From positions 1 through 64,000 of the forward strand of contig JAEWBY010000051.1 in NCBI GenBank assembly GCA_023390905.1: a stretch of DNA of 64,000 bases, written 5' to 3'. The notes beneath the pieces are model-generated. The model saw nothing but the letters and a program-made list of their open reading frames with translations. It did not search any database and was not told where the DNA came from. The stretch comes from Pseudomonadota bacterium (GTDB taxonomy: Bacteria; Pseudomonadota; Gammaproteobacteria; Xanthomonadales; Xanthomonadaceae). Below are positions 1 to 8,104 of the stretch, piece after piece. Both the position numbers and the translations under genes were made by a program. Within the stretch, counting starts at the first letter, position 1. Each line of letters opens with the position of its first letter.

Positions 1-1
1 G

Positions 2-208
2 ACCCCGGCGACGACGGACCCGGCGATGACTCCGGCCCCCACCGATCCCATGGTGCCGACCACCACGGCGCCGACCACGACCAGCCCCACGACCCCGACC
101 GATCCGGCGCAGATGCCGCCGCCCACCGAATCGCAGACGCCTCCGGCCAACAGCGATTCGCAGACGCCGCCGCCTCCGGCGGGCTCCGGCACGCCACCGG
201 CCGACTGA
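2..208 (+). CDS. C-terminal end of a Pro/Thr-rich protein, 5' part outside window
   Basis: An open frame runs in from the left edge (frame starting at base 2) and stops at TGA 206-208. The visible 68 residues are almost only Pro, Thr, Ala, Ser, Asp and Gln, with a loose repeat around SQTPPA/TPPAD. Such low-complexity tails are common as periplasmic or cell-wall-spanning linkers or as disordered ends of secreted proteins. Function cannot be told from this fragment. An ATG at base 26 is in the same frame, but the frame is open to the window edge, so it is unlikely to be the true start. A strong terminator follows about 75 bases downstream. Confidence 0.55.
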   Translation, partial: TPATTDPAMTPAPTDPMVPTTTAPTTTSPTTPTDPAQMPPPTESQTPPANSDSQTPPPPAGSGTPPAD

Positions 209-280
209 TCCGGGAGCGTGTGCAGCAGACGTCGCATCGCATCGGACCGCCTGTGGCCGATGGGCGACGCCGAGGCGAGA

Positions 281-314
281 AGGGCGGTCCCTCGCGGGGG
301 ACCGCCCTTCATTT
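281..314 (+). terminator. intrinsic terminator after the Pro/Thr-rich gene
   Basis: A GGGCGGTCC arm pairs with GGACCGCCC around a CTCGCGG loop and is followed by TTCATTT. The position, after a stop codon and before the next promoter region, fits a rho-independent terminator for the leftmost gene. Confidence 0.75.
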
Positions 315-375
315 GTCGGCTGGCCTGCCCGGCCGCTGATATGCTGCGCGCCCCTTCATCCATACAGGACAGGCC

Positions 376-1092
376 ATGCAGGCGATACGCTGGGTCGGCT
401 TCGACGGCGACGACACGCTGTGGAAGAGCGAGGATTTCTATCGCCAGGCCGAACACGATTTCGAAGCCATCCTGTCGGCGTACATCGATCTCGGTGATCG
501 GAGGATGCAGCAACACCTGCTGGACACCGAGCGGCGCAACCTGAAGATCTTCGGCTACGGCGTCAAGGGCATGACGCTGTCGATGCTGGAAACCGCCATC
601 GCGCTGACCGAGGAGCGCATCAGCGCCCGCGATCTGCATCGCGTGCTCGAAATCGGCCGCGCCACCCTGCAGCATCCGGTGGAGTTGCTGCCCGGCGTGC
701 GCGAGGCGGTGGAGCGCATCGCCCGGCAATACGAGATCGTGCTCATCACCAAGGGTGATCTGTTCCATCAGGAAGCCAAGATCGCGCAGTCCGGCCTGGC
801 CGATGTGTTCCACCGCATCGAAGTGGTGTCCGAAAAGGACGTGCCGACCTACGCGCGCGTGCTGAGGGAACTCGAGGTCGCGCCGGAGGCGTTCGTGATG
901 GTTGGCAATTCGTTGCGTTCGGACATCGAACCGGTGATCCAGCTCGGCGGCTGGGGCATCCATGTGCCGTACCACGTGACGTGGGCGCTGGAGACCGAAC
1001 ACGGCCTGGGCGAGGACGCACCGCGGCTCAGCACCGTGGCCACCGCCGCGGATCTGCCCGATGCGATCGCCCGGATCACCGGCGCACGCTGA
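376..1092 (+). CDS. HAD-superfamily hydrolase (phosphatase-like)
   Basis: A 238-residue soluble protein that opens with the HAD motif I FDGDDTLW (nucleophile Asp10, acid/base Asp12). Motif II lies in LITKGD (about residues 121-126), and motif IV is the variant VGNSLRSDI, with Asn in place of the first Asp, which is common in this subgroup. The helical cap inserted after motif I marks a class I HAD. Substrate is unknown; relatives dephosphorylate small metabolites or nucleotides. The ATG was chosen because the motif starts ten residues in, as is usual. The gene stands alone, with a terminator upstream and a secreted-protein gene downstream. Confidence 0.85.
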   Translation: MQAIRWVGFDGDDTLWKSEDFYRQAEHDFEAILSAYIDLGDRRMQQHLLDTERRNLKIFGYGVKGMTLSMLETAIALTEERISARDLHRVLEIGRATLQHPVELLPGVREAVERIARQYEIVLITKGDLFHQEAKIAQSGLADVFHRIEVVSEKDVPTYARVLRELEVAPEAFVMVGNSLRSDIEPVIQLGGWGIHVPYHVTWALETEHGLGEDAPRLSTVATAADLPDAIARITGAR

Positions 1093-1237
1093 GCAAGGCG
1101 CGCGCGTTCGCGTCGATTAACGATGCGTGTACGAACGCCGCGATGGCCCGGCCCGGTCGGGTTGATTAAAAGCACATTCACCCGCCGCGCGACATCTTGA
1201 CGCCAGGCCCGCACGTACGGGCATTCCGGAGGACGAG

Positions 1238-1705
1238 ATGGCACGAGTTTCTTTCGCACGTTGGCTGGCCCCCGCGGTACTGGCATCCGGCCTGGGTCTG
1301 GCGGCGCTGGCTCCCTCGCAGGCGCATGCATCCGATGATCTGGTCCGCGTGATCGTCGATGTCGCCGACGTCATCTACCACGGCGGTTATCCCTATTACC
1401 GCAATGGCCCCGGGTATGGTTACGGCGATCGGTTGATCGTGGTGCGCGACCGCTACCACCGTCCAACCTATTACCGGTATGTGCCACGTCGGGTCGTGTA
1501 TCGCGCGCCGCCGCGCGGCAACGCCTACGGCTATTACCGCAATGCGCCGGTCATTGTCCGCTACGTCGACCGTGATCGCGACCATCACCGCTATGACCGG
1601 TACGACCGGCATGACCGTGATTATCGCGATCGCTGGGACGACAACCGCTGGAACCATCGCGACAAGAACAAGCATCGACGTGGCGGACGCGGCTGGGCTG
1701 ACTGA
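1238..1705 (+). CDS. secreted Tyr/Arg/Asp-rich protein of unknown function
   Basis: A 155-residue protein with a clear signal peptide: basic start, hydrophobic stretch about 10-25, cleavage after a PSQAHA-type site near residue 31. The mature part is very rich in Tyr, Arg, Asp and His, with YYR, RYDRYDRHDRDYRD-like segments and a basic C-terminus. No catalytic motif is visible. The composition suggests a periplasmic or surface-bound, highly charged and partly disordered protein. Similar small RY-rich exported proteins occur in xanthomonads without known function. The ribosome site GGAGG lies just upstream of the ATG. Confidence 0.75.
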   Translation: MARVSFARWLAPAVLASGLGLAALAPSQAHASDDLVRVIVDVADVIYHGGYPYYRNGPGYGYGDRLIVVRDRYHRPTYYRYVPRRVVYRAPPRGNAYGYYRNAPVIVRYVDRDRDHHRYDRYDRHDRDYRDRWDDNRWNHRDKNKHRRGGRGWAD

Positions 1706-1765
1706 TCCGGCCTGAGTGTGGATTGATTGCCTGCGGCGCGCAGGGAGTGATGGCAGAATCACCGC

Positions 1766-2215
1766 ATGTCACTGCCCACGCGCCGCTTTCTTTTTGCCCT
1801 GATGATCGCCCTGTGCGTCGCCCGCCAGACGCATGCACAGGAGCCGGTGCCGTGGCCGGGCAGTGGGGACGCCGACATCGATCGGCATCTGGCCGACATC
1901 AATGAATATGCGCAGCGTTACCCGGCCGCCTTCGCCGATGAAATGACGCGCTATTACGCCGTGCCGCGCAGTTACGTCGAAGCCATGATGAAGCAGCCCG
2001 ACTGGAGCGCGGGCGATATCTACATGGCCTGCGCGGTGGCGACGGTGGCGGGGCAGCCGTGCCGCGCAATCGTGCGCGAATGGTCGCGCGATCATGCCGG
2101 CGGATGGCAGGCGGTGGCCTCGCGGGTGGATGTCAAACCCGGCACCGCGGCCTACCGGCGACTGCGCAAGAGCCTGGATGACACGTACCGGCGCTGGGAA
2201 CGTCCCGCGCCATGA
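1766..2215 (+). CDS. hypothetical exported protein
   Basis: A 149-residue protein with an N-terminal signal sequence (RRFLFALMIALCVA, cleavage probably after THA near residue 24). The rest is soluble and mostly helical, ending in YRRWERPAP. Two cysteines (in YMACAVATVAGQPC) could form a disulphide in the periplasm. I do not recognise a family. The gene is convergent with the acetylesterase gene, leaving only 9 bases between the two stop codons. Confidence 0.7.
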   Translation: MSLPTRRFLFALMIALCVARQTHAQEPVPWPGSGDADIDRHLADINEYAQRYPAAFADEMTRYYAVPRSYVEAMMKQPDWSAGDIYMACAVATVAGQPCRAIVREWSRDHAGGWQAVASRVDVKPGTAAYRRLRKSLDDTYRRWERPAP

Positions 2216-2224
2216 TCGCCGTGA

Positions 2225-3343
2225 TCAGCGCGGCACGCGTGCGTACATGATCAACAGCACCAGGTCGGCATCGCCGGCCTGTTCGATTGCATGCGTACTT
2301 CCGGGACGCGTGAGCATGGCGTCACCCGCGGCGACCTCATGGGCGACGTCGTCCAGCACATAGCGGCCGCGTCCGCTGATCACGTAGTAGATCTCGTCCT
2401 TGTGGTGCTGGTGCAGGCCGATGCCGCCGCCTTTATGCAGCACGCGCTTGCGGAATTCGAAACCCAGCTCCGGCGCGTCGCGGAAAAACGGATACGCCGT
2501 GGTCGGGCCGACTCCCCCGTGCGGTCCCGGCTGGGCCGATGCGATGTCGCGCTCGTGCACGATCAGCGACGGATGCGCCTGCGCGTGCTGATCCGCGCGC
2601 ACCGTCGAAGGCGCACCGCAATCGGTGTCGCGGATGACGCGCGCGGCCAGCGAGGCGTCGAGCCGCTTCCAGCCATCGACCACCAGGCAGGCGATCATGA
2701 CCGCACCGCGCTGCTGGAAATGGGTGTCGTCCGCCTGCTGCTGCGCCGGGACGTGCATGTAGTACGGCCTGGACGCTTCATCGCCGAGCGCGCGCAGCCA
2801 GTTCATGCTGCTCTCGGTCAGATCAATCAGGCCGAGGTTCTCGCGCGCGGCCAGATCGCGCACGGCCTGCGCGTACAGACCATGCGTGTCGAGCAGTTGT
2901 CCGTGATCGAACTTCCGCCGCGCGACCGGAGTGATCAGGATCGGCGTGGCGGCCTTCTCGCGCGCGAGACGGACGTATTCCATCAGCCAGCGCGGGAACG
3001 CCTGTCGCGGTTCGTTGTAGCGTTCCGGCGCTTCCTGCTTGGCGTCGTTGTGGCCGAACTGGATCAGCAGCACGTCGCCCGCGCGCAGATCGCGCCGCAA
3101 GGGCTCGAGCCCACCTTCTTCGATGAAGCTGCGCGCGCTGCGCCCGCTCCGCGCCAGATTGCGCACGCGCAGGCCGCCGTCCAGGAAGCTCTGGAGCTGC
3201 TGCCCCCAACCTTCGCGCGGCGCCCGCTCCGGGCCGTATTCGCTGGCGGTGGAGTCGCCGGCGATGAACACTTGGCGCGGCGGTTCCTTCGCTGCGGCCG
3301 GCAGCGTCATCAGCCACAGCAGCGCGAGCCAGATCGGTTTCAT
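2225..3343 (-). CDS. rhamnogalacturonan acetylesterase (SGNH/GDSL) fused to a C-terminal cupin domain
   Basis: A 372-residue exported protein. The signal peptide (about 1-18) is followed by an SGNH hydrolase domain: GDST with nucleophile Ser31, the oxyanion Gly/Asn blocks, FGHNDAK (Asn99) and DDTH carrying Asp205 and His208. This is the pattern of rhamnogalacturonan acetylesterases (CE12), which remove acetyl groups from pectin side regions. From about residue 255 a second domain shows both cupin motifs: GIGLHQHHKDE with a later G, and GDAMLTRPGSTH. Stand-alone esterases of this family are about 250 residues, so the cupin is an extension. The cupin might bind sugar or act like KdgF, which opens unsaturated uronates; that is inference. 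It is last in the kduI-kduD operon, 18 bases behind kduD. Confidence 0.85.
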   Translation of the reverse strand: MKPIWLALLWLMTLPAAAKEPPRQVFIAGDSTASEYGPERAPREGWGQQLQSFLDGGLRVRNLARSGRSARSFIEEGGLEPLRRDLRAGDVLLIQFGHNDAKQEAPERYNEPRQAFPRWLMEYVRLAREKAATPILITPVARRKFDHGQLLDTHGLYAQAVRDLAARENLGLIDLTESSMNWLRALGDEASRPYYMHVPAQQQADDTHFQQRGAVMIACLVVDGWKRLDASLAARVIRDTDCGAPSTVRADQHAQAHPSLIVHERDIASAQPGPHGGVGPTTAYPFFRDAPELGFEFRKRVLHKGGGIGLHQHHKDEIYYVISGRGRYVLDDVAHEVAAGDAMLTRPGSTHAIEQAGDADLVLLIMYARVPR

Positions 3344-3361
3344 CGCTTCATCGCGGCCCGA

Positions 3362-4120
3362 TCAGCGCGCCAGCCAGCCACCATCGACCGGCAGGATGGC
3401 GCCGTTGACGTAATCGGACGCCGACGAGGCCAGGAACACCGCCGCGCCGCCGAGATCGGACGCCAGGCCCCAGCGGCCGGCCGGAATGCGATCGAGGATC
3501 GCCTTGCTGCGATCGGCATCGGCGCGCAGTTGCGCGGTGTTGTCGGTCGCCATGTAGCCCGGCGCGATCGCGTTGACGTTGATGCCCTTGTTCGCCCATT
3601 CATTGGCCAGCAGGCGCGTGATGCCGGCGATGCCCGACTTGCTGGCGGTATAGGAGGGCACGCGGATGCCGCCCTGGAACGACAGCATCGAGGCGATGTT
3701 GATGATCTTGCCGCGCCCCTGCGCGATGAAATGCCGGCCGGCGGCCTGCGACATGAAGAAGGCACTCTTGATGTTGACGTTCATCACGTCATCCCAGTCC
3801 TGCTCGCTGAAATCCACCGCATCGGCGCGCCGGATCAGCCCGGCGTTGTTGACCAGGATGTCGAGCCCGCCGAGGCCGGCGACGGTTTCCTGCACGAGGC
3901 GCTCGACCGGCTCGATCGAGATCAGGTTCGCCTGCAAATTGAGGCAACGGCGACCCAGCGCATGGATCTGCGCAGCGGTTTCAGTGGCTTCGACAATGCC
4001 GGCGACCGCGACCTCGGCGCCGGCTTGCGCCAGCGCGACCGCGATGCCCTGGCCCAGACCGGTGTTGCCGCCGGTGACCAGCGCGACCTTGCCTTCAAGA
4101 CTGAATGGATTGTGTGCCAT
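3362..4120 (-). CDS. kduD: 2-dehydro-3-deoxy-D-gluconate 5-dehydrogenase (KduD)
   Basis: A 252-residue short-chain dehydrogenase. It shows the NAD-binding motif TGGNTGLGQG near residue 17, the NNAG block, the catalytic Ser in NIASMLS and the YTASK pair about residues 150-160. It starts with FSLEGKVALVTGG, typical of KduD. In pectin catabolism KduD reduces 2,5-diketo-3-deoxygluconate to 2-keto-3-deoxygluconate (KDG) in the cytoplasm. It lies between kduI (87 bases upstream) and the acetylesterase on the same strand, which supports the specific assignment over a generic SDR. Confidence 0.9.
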   Translation of the reverse strand: MAHNPFSLEGKVALVTGGNTGLGQGIAVALAQAGAEVAVAGIVEATETAAQIHALGRRCLNLQANLISIEPVERLVQETVAGLGGLDILVNNAGLIRRADAVDFSEQDWDDVMNVNIKSAFFMSQAAGRHFIAQGRGKIINIASMLSFQGGIRVPSYTASKSGIAGITRLLANEWANKGINVNAIAPGYMATDNTAQLRADADRSKAILDRIPAGRWGLASDLGGAAVFLASSASDYVNGAILPVDGGWLAR

Positions 4121-4207
4121 GGCGTTCCCCGTTGAGTGTCATCGAGCGGCGTTGCCGCTGCCTGTGCTGCGCGCGCCAGCGGCGCGCTGCATCGTTCCCC
4201 GCGCGCG

Positions 4208-5056
4208 TTACTTGAGCTGGCAGATGTCCAGCACGTGCATGTCGGTGTAGTCCAGGTTCTCGCCGCCCATCGCCCAGATGAAGCAATAGTTGCTGGTGCC
4301 CGAACCCATGTGGATCGACCACGGCGGCGATACCACGGCTTCCTCGTTCTGCACCACGATGTGGCGCTGCGCGTCCGGCTCGCCCATGAAGTGGTAGACG
4401 CGATCGTTCTGGCCGAGATCGAAGTAGAAATAGACCTCCGAACGGCGATCGTGCAGATGCGGCGGCATCGTGTTCCAGACGCTGCCGGTCTTGAGCACGG
4501 TCAGGCCGAGCAGCAACTGCGAGGACGCGCAGGTGGCCGGCACGATGTACTGGTAGATCGTGCGTTCGTTGCTGGTTTCCAGCGAGCCGCGCTCCAGCGC
4601 GACCGCATCGGCGATCGCCAGCGCCCGCGTTTCAAAGCGCGCATGCGCGGGCGTGGAAGTCAGGTAGAACCTGGCCGGCTCGGCGGCGTCATCCGATTCG
4701 AACACCACATCGGCGCTGCCCATCGCCACGTACAGGCCGTCCTTCGGGCCGAGCGGATACACCGTGCCATCGACGGTGACCCTGCCGCGACCGTTGCCGA
4801 CGTTGATGACGCCCAGTTCGCGGCGTTCCAGGAACGGCCTGCCCGCCGCCGATGCCGGCTCGGTCTGATGCGGCAGTTCCACCGCCTTCGACACCGGCGC
4901 CGCCCCCCCGATCACGAAGCGCTCGTTGTGCGAATAGTTGAGCTGCACCGTATCGGCGATGAAGAGATCGCTGATCAGGTAGCGATCGCGCAGTTGGTCG
5001 TTGCTGGCCCCGGCCATCATGTCCGGATGGGTGGCGTGGTAGGTCTTGCAGAACAT
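4208..5056 (-). CDS. kduI: 5-keto-4-deoxyuronate isomerase (KduI)
   Basis: A 282-residue bicupin protein of the usual KduI length. The zinc-site region is visible as PPHLHDRRSEVYFYFD (two His and a Glu), with a further His in SPPWSIHMG and the conserved C-terminal segment FIWAMGGENLDY. KduI converts 5-keto-4-deoxyuronate, formed from pectate-lyase products, to 2,5-diketo-3-deoxygluconate in the cytoplasm, the substrate of the adjacent KduD. An operator-like motif lies 64-81 bases upstream of its start. It is the first gene of kduI-kduD-acetylesterase. Confidence 0.95.
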   Translation of the reverse strand: MFCKTYHATHPDMMAGASNDQLRDRYLISDLFIADTVQLNYSHNERFVIGGAAPVSKAVELPHQTEPASAAGRPFLERRELGVINVGNGRGRVTVDGTVYPLGPKDGLYVAMGSADVVFESDDAAEPARFYLTSTPAHARFETRALAIADAVALERGSLETSNERTIYQYIVPATCASSQLLLGLTVLKTGSVWNTMPPHLHDRRSEVYFYFDLGQNDRVYHFMGEPDAQRHIVVQNEEAVVSPPWSIHMGSGTSNYCFIWAMGGENLDYTDMHVLDICQLK

Positions 5057-5119
5057 CGGTGGACTCCGGTGGATGCGTGAGGCCTGCGGCCGGTTATCTG
5101 AAGGCGATGGTAGCGACTT

Positions 5120-5137
5120 TGGTAACCGGTGTCATTG
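5120..5137. promoter_or_regulatory. candidate LacI-family operator upstream of kduI
   Basis: The sequence TGGTAACCGGTGTCATTG shares a 14-base block with a site inside the TonB receptor gene, and matches with a one-base insertion the site upstream of the pectate lyase. The centre is the palindrome ACCGGT, typical of LacI-family operators with a central CG. It lies between the stop of the LacI gene and kduI, so it most likely controls kduI-kduD-acetylesterase. Confidence 0.7.
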
Positions 5138-5176
5138 CGCAGTGCGGAAGCAGGGTAGTGGACACGGGCGGAACGA

Positions 5177-6235
5177 TCAGCCCGGCGGCTGGCAGGAATC
5201 GCGGACGATCAGGTGCGGGCGGATGCTGGCGGCCTGCAATGCCTGCCCGCTTTCGGGCTGGATCAGCATTGCGGCGGCGATGCGGCCGGTGTCGCGCGTA
5301 TGCCGGCGCACCGAGGTCAGCGAAGGCCACAGCCGCGAGGCCAGCGGGCTGTCATCGAAGCCCACGATCGAAAGCTGGCGCGGGATGTTGATGCCGGCGC
5401 GAAGCGCCACCTTGTAGACACCGGCGGCCATTTCATCGTTGCCGGTGAAGATCGCTGTCGGCCGCTGCTTGCCGGCGAGCAGTTTTTCCGCCGCGACCAC
5501 GCCCGATTCGAAGGTATAGCCGGCTTCGATGATGCGCGACTTCGGCAGCTCGAGCCCGCGCTGCGCGAGTGCTTCGAGAAAGCCCGAGGTGCGTTCGTGC
5601 GCGGATCGATAGGCCGACGGGCCGGTGATCAGCGCGATGTCGGTATGGCCGAGCGACAACAGGTATTCGGCGGCTTCGGCCGCGCCATTGCGATCGTGCG
5701 TGACCACCATGCGCGAGGCATCGTCTTCCAGCGCAACCGAGGCGATACGCGTATACCGGCAACCGATGTCGGCGAGCATGTCGGCCAGCGACTGATCTTC
5801 CGAGGCGCGCGGCACCAGCATCACCCCGTGCAGTTTCTGCTGCTGCACGAAACGGCGCACGCCATCGAGGAAATTCGGGCTGCGGCTGTCGCAGGGATGC
5901 ACGACCAGTTCGAAGCCCGAGTCGCGCAGCGAATCCAGCGCGCCGTACTGCATGTCCACGATGTACTGCGCGGTGGGATTGTCGTAGACCATGCCGATCA
6001 GGAACGATCGGCGGAACGCGAGCCCGCGCGCCATCGGATCGGGCACGTAGCCGACTTCGCGCATCAGCGCCTCGACCTTCTCTCGCGTGTCCTTACGCAC
6101 CAGCGGGGAATGGTTGATGATGCGCGAGACCGTCTTCTTGGAAACCCCGGACAACCGCGCGATGTCGTTGATCGTCGCGGCCTTGCCGGCGGCGACGGGT
6201 GGAGCGGAGCGTTCGGGTTTCTTGCGCACGGGCAT
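5177..6235 (-). CDS. LacI-family transcriptional regulator of the pectin locus
   Basis: A 352-residue repressor with the LacI helix-turn-helix ATINDIARLSGVSKKTVSRI near residues 20-40, the hinge helix ending in VPDPMARGLAFRRS, and a periplasmic-binding-protein-like effector domain to the C-terminus (VGFDDSPLASRLWPSLTSV block). The frame is open further upstream, but the ATG at 6235 gives MPVRKKPER, a normal basic lead. Its place between the TRAP genes and kduI, and four related operator-like motifs at neighbouring promoters, suggest that it is the local repressor, induced by KDG or a related uronate intermediate. The gene follows the TRAP operon by 50 bases and may be autoregulated through the site near 10.0 kb. 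Confidence 0.9.
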   Translation of the reverse strand: MPVRKKPERSAPPVAAGKAATINDIARLSGVSKKTVSRIINHSPLVRKDTREKVEALMREVGYVPDPMARGLAFRRSFLIGMVYDNPTAQYIVDMQYGALDSLRDSGFELVVHPCDSRSPNFLDGVRRFVQQQKLHGVMLVPRASEDQSLADMLADIGCRYTRIASVALEDDASRMVVTHDRNGAAEAAEYLLSLGHTDIALITGPSAYRSAHERTSGFLEALAQRGLELPKSRIIEAGYTFESGVVAAEKLLAGKQRPTAIFTGNDEMAAGVYKVALRAGINIPRQLSIVGFDDSPLASRLWPSLTSVRRHTRDTGRIAAAMLIQPESGQALQAASIRPHLIVRDSCQPPG

Positions 6236-6285
6236 GGGCGGGGTTCCGGTCGTCAGCGGTGCATTGTAGGTCGTCGCGCGGTTCC

Positions 6286-7566
6286 CTACTTTTTGAGCTG
6301 CGCCGGGAGCCACAACGAGAGTTCGGGGAAGAATGCGACGATCAGCAACACCGCCAGCGCCGCCAGCCAGAACGGCCAGATCGTGCGCATGCTCTGGCTG
6401 ATGGTGATCTTGCCGATGGCCGTGCCGATGAACAGCACCGAGCCCACCGGCGGCGTCACCAGGCCGATGCCGCCGGCCAGCACCATCACCAGACCGAAAT
6501 GGATCGGATCGATGCCGTAGGCCTTGGCGACCGGCAGGAAGATCGGCGTGCAGATCAGGATCTTCGGCGCCAGATCCATGAACATGCCCAGCATCAGCAG
6601 CATCACCACGATCATCAGCAGCACGGTCCGCGGGCTGTGCGCGATCGATTGCAGGAACTCGACCGCGGCCGAAGGCACCTGCAGATAGGCCAGCAGCCAG
6701 CCGAACACCGCGGCGGTGGCGATGACGAACAGGATGGTGCCGGTGGTGCGCGCAGCATGCGTGACCGCGTCGAAGAACTCCTTCCAGCGCAACTGCCGGT
6801 ACAGCGCGGCGGTGACGAGCAGCGCATAGACCACCGCGATGGCCGCACTTTCCACCGCGGTGAAGATGCCCGCGCGGATGCCGACGAAAATCAGCAGCAC
6901 CAGCCCCAGGCCGGGGAGCGCGGCGATCAGCCGCACCACCACCGCACGCGCACCGGGGAAGGCTTCCACGCCGTAGCCGCGATGGCGCGCCACCGCATAG
7001 CCGGTGATCATCATGGCGAGCGTCATCAGCAGCGCTGGCACGATACCGGCGGCGAACAGGTCGGCGATCGACAGGCCGCCGGCGGCCGCCGAGAACAGGA
7101 TCAGGTTGTGCGAAGGCGGCACCAGCAGCGCCACCAGTGCGGCGGTGATGCTGACGTTGACCGCGAAATCGCGGTCGTAGCCACGCTGCACCATCTGCGG
7201 AATCATCGTGCCGCCCACCGCCGAGACATCGGCGATCGCCGAACCGGACACGCCGCCGAAGAACAGCGACGACAGCACGCTCACCTGCCCGAGGCCGCCG
7301 CGCATGCGCCCGACCAGCGACGAGGCCAGCGCGATCAGCCGATCGGAGATGCCGCCGCGCAGCATCAGTTCACCGGCGAAGATGAACAACGGTATCGCGA
7401 TCAGCGAGGCCGAACCCGAGCCCGCCGAAATCTGCTGCACCAGCACGATCGAAGGCAGATCCAGATAGAACAGGGTCGCCAGCGCGGCCGATGCCAGCGC
7501 GAACGACACCGGCACGCCGAGCATCAGCAACAGTACGAACAGACCGAGCAGGAGGGCGATGGCCAT
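6286..7566 (-). CDS. TRAP transporter large permease (DctM type)
   Basis: A 426-residue, very hydrophobic inner-membrane protein with about 12 membrane segments and the DctM-family features VPVSFALASAAL near the N-terminus and GGIGLVTPPVGSVLFIGTAIG near the C-terminus. It forms the ion-coupled translocation channel of a tripartite (TRAP) uptake system with the small permease that starts immediately upstream (3 bases) and the binding protein before that. The pectin context makes acidic sugars (unsaturated or free uronates) the likely cargo. DctM and UxaM/SiaM types cannot be separated by eye. Confidence 0.93.
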   Translation of the reverse strand: MAIALLLGLFVLLLMLGVPVSFALASAALATLFYLDLPSIVLVQQISAGSGSASLIAIPLFIFAGELMLRGGISDRLIALASSLVGRMRGGLGQVSVLSSLFFGGVSGSAIADVSAVGGTMIPQMVQRGYDRDFAVNVSITAALVALLVPPSHNLILFSAAAGGLSIADLFAAGIVPALLMTLAMMITGYAVARHRGYGVEAFPGARAVVVRLIAALPGLGLVLLIFVGIRAGIFTAVESAAIAVVYALLVTAALYRQLRWKEFFDAVTHAARTTGTILFVIATAAVFGWLLAYLQVPSAAVEFLQSIAHSPRTVLLMIVVMLLMLGMFMDLAPKILICTPIFLPVAKAYGIDPIHFGLVMVLAGGIGLVTPPVGSVLFIGTAIGKITISQSMRTIWPFWLAALAVLLIVAFFPELSLWLPAQLKK

Positions 7567-7569
7567 GGA

Positions 7570-8091
7570 TCAACGGGCTCCTTCGGTGAGCGCGGCCGGC
7601 CGCACGGCCAGCCACAGGTGATGCAGCGCGAACAGCGTCATCAGCGCGCCGCCGATCGACAGCGGCAGATAGTTGATGCTCTGCGGCAGCGAGGCGCCGG
7701 CGGCCTTGATGTCCAGTCCATCGATCAGCAGCACGCCGCTCCAGCCGGCCAGCACCACGCCGATCGCGCCGATCAGCAACGCACGCAGCGCTTCCAGTCC
7801 GCGGCGCACGCCCGCATGCGCGTGTTCGGCGAGCAGGAAGAAGCCGAAATGCCGACGCGTGTGCACGCCCGCCGCCGCACCCAGGCTCATCGCCGTGCTC
7901 AGCAGCAGCAGCGTGACCGGTTCGGTCCAGCTCGGCGAATCGTTGAGCACGTAGCGGGTGAACACCTGCCAGCCCTGCACGACCACCAGGCCCAGCAGCG
8001 CCGAAGCCGACACGCCGATGGCGAAGCCCGCGATGCGGTCGAAGAACTTCTGCAAGGGATGCAGCGGAAGATCGGGCGCGTGGTCACTCAT
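7570..8091 (-). CDS. TRAP transporter small permease (DctQ type)
   Basis: A 173-residue membrane protein with four hydrophobic segments (about 14-40, 50-75, 95-115 and 135-160) and the DctQ-like block WQVFTRYVLNDSPSWTEPVTLLLL. It partners the DctM permease downstream and the binding protein upstream (13-base gap). It is expected to sit in the inner membrane and to stabilise the large subunit. Confidence 0.92.
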   Translation of the reverse strand: MSDHAPDLPLHPLQKFFDRIAGFAIGVSASALLGLVVVQGWQVFTRYVLNDSPSWTEPVTLLLLSTAMSLGAAAGVHTRRHFGFFLLAEHAHAGVRRGLEALRALLIGAIGVVLAGWSGVLLIDGLDIKAAGASLPQSINYLPLSIGGALMTLFALHHLWLAVRPAALTEGAR

Positions 8092-8104
8092 GCGGAGTCC
8101 GGTC

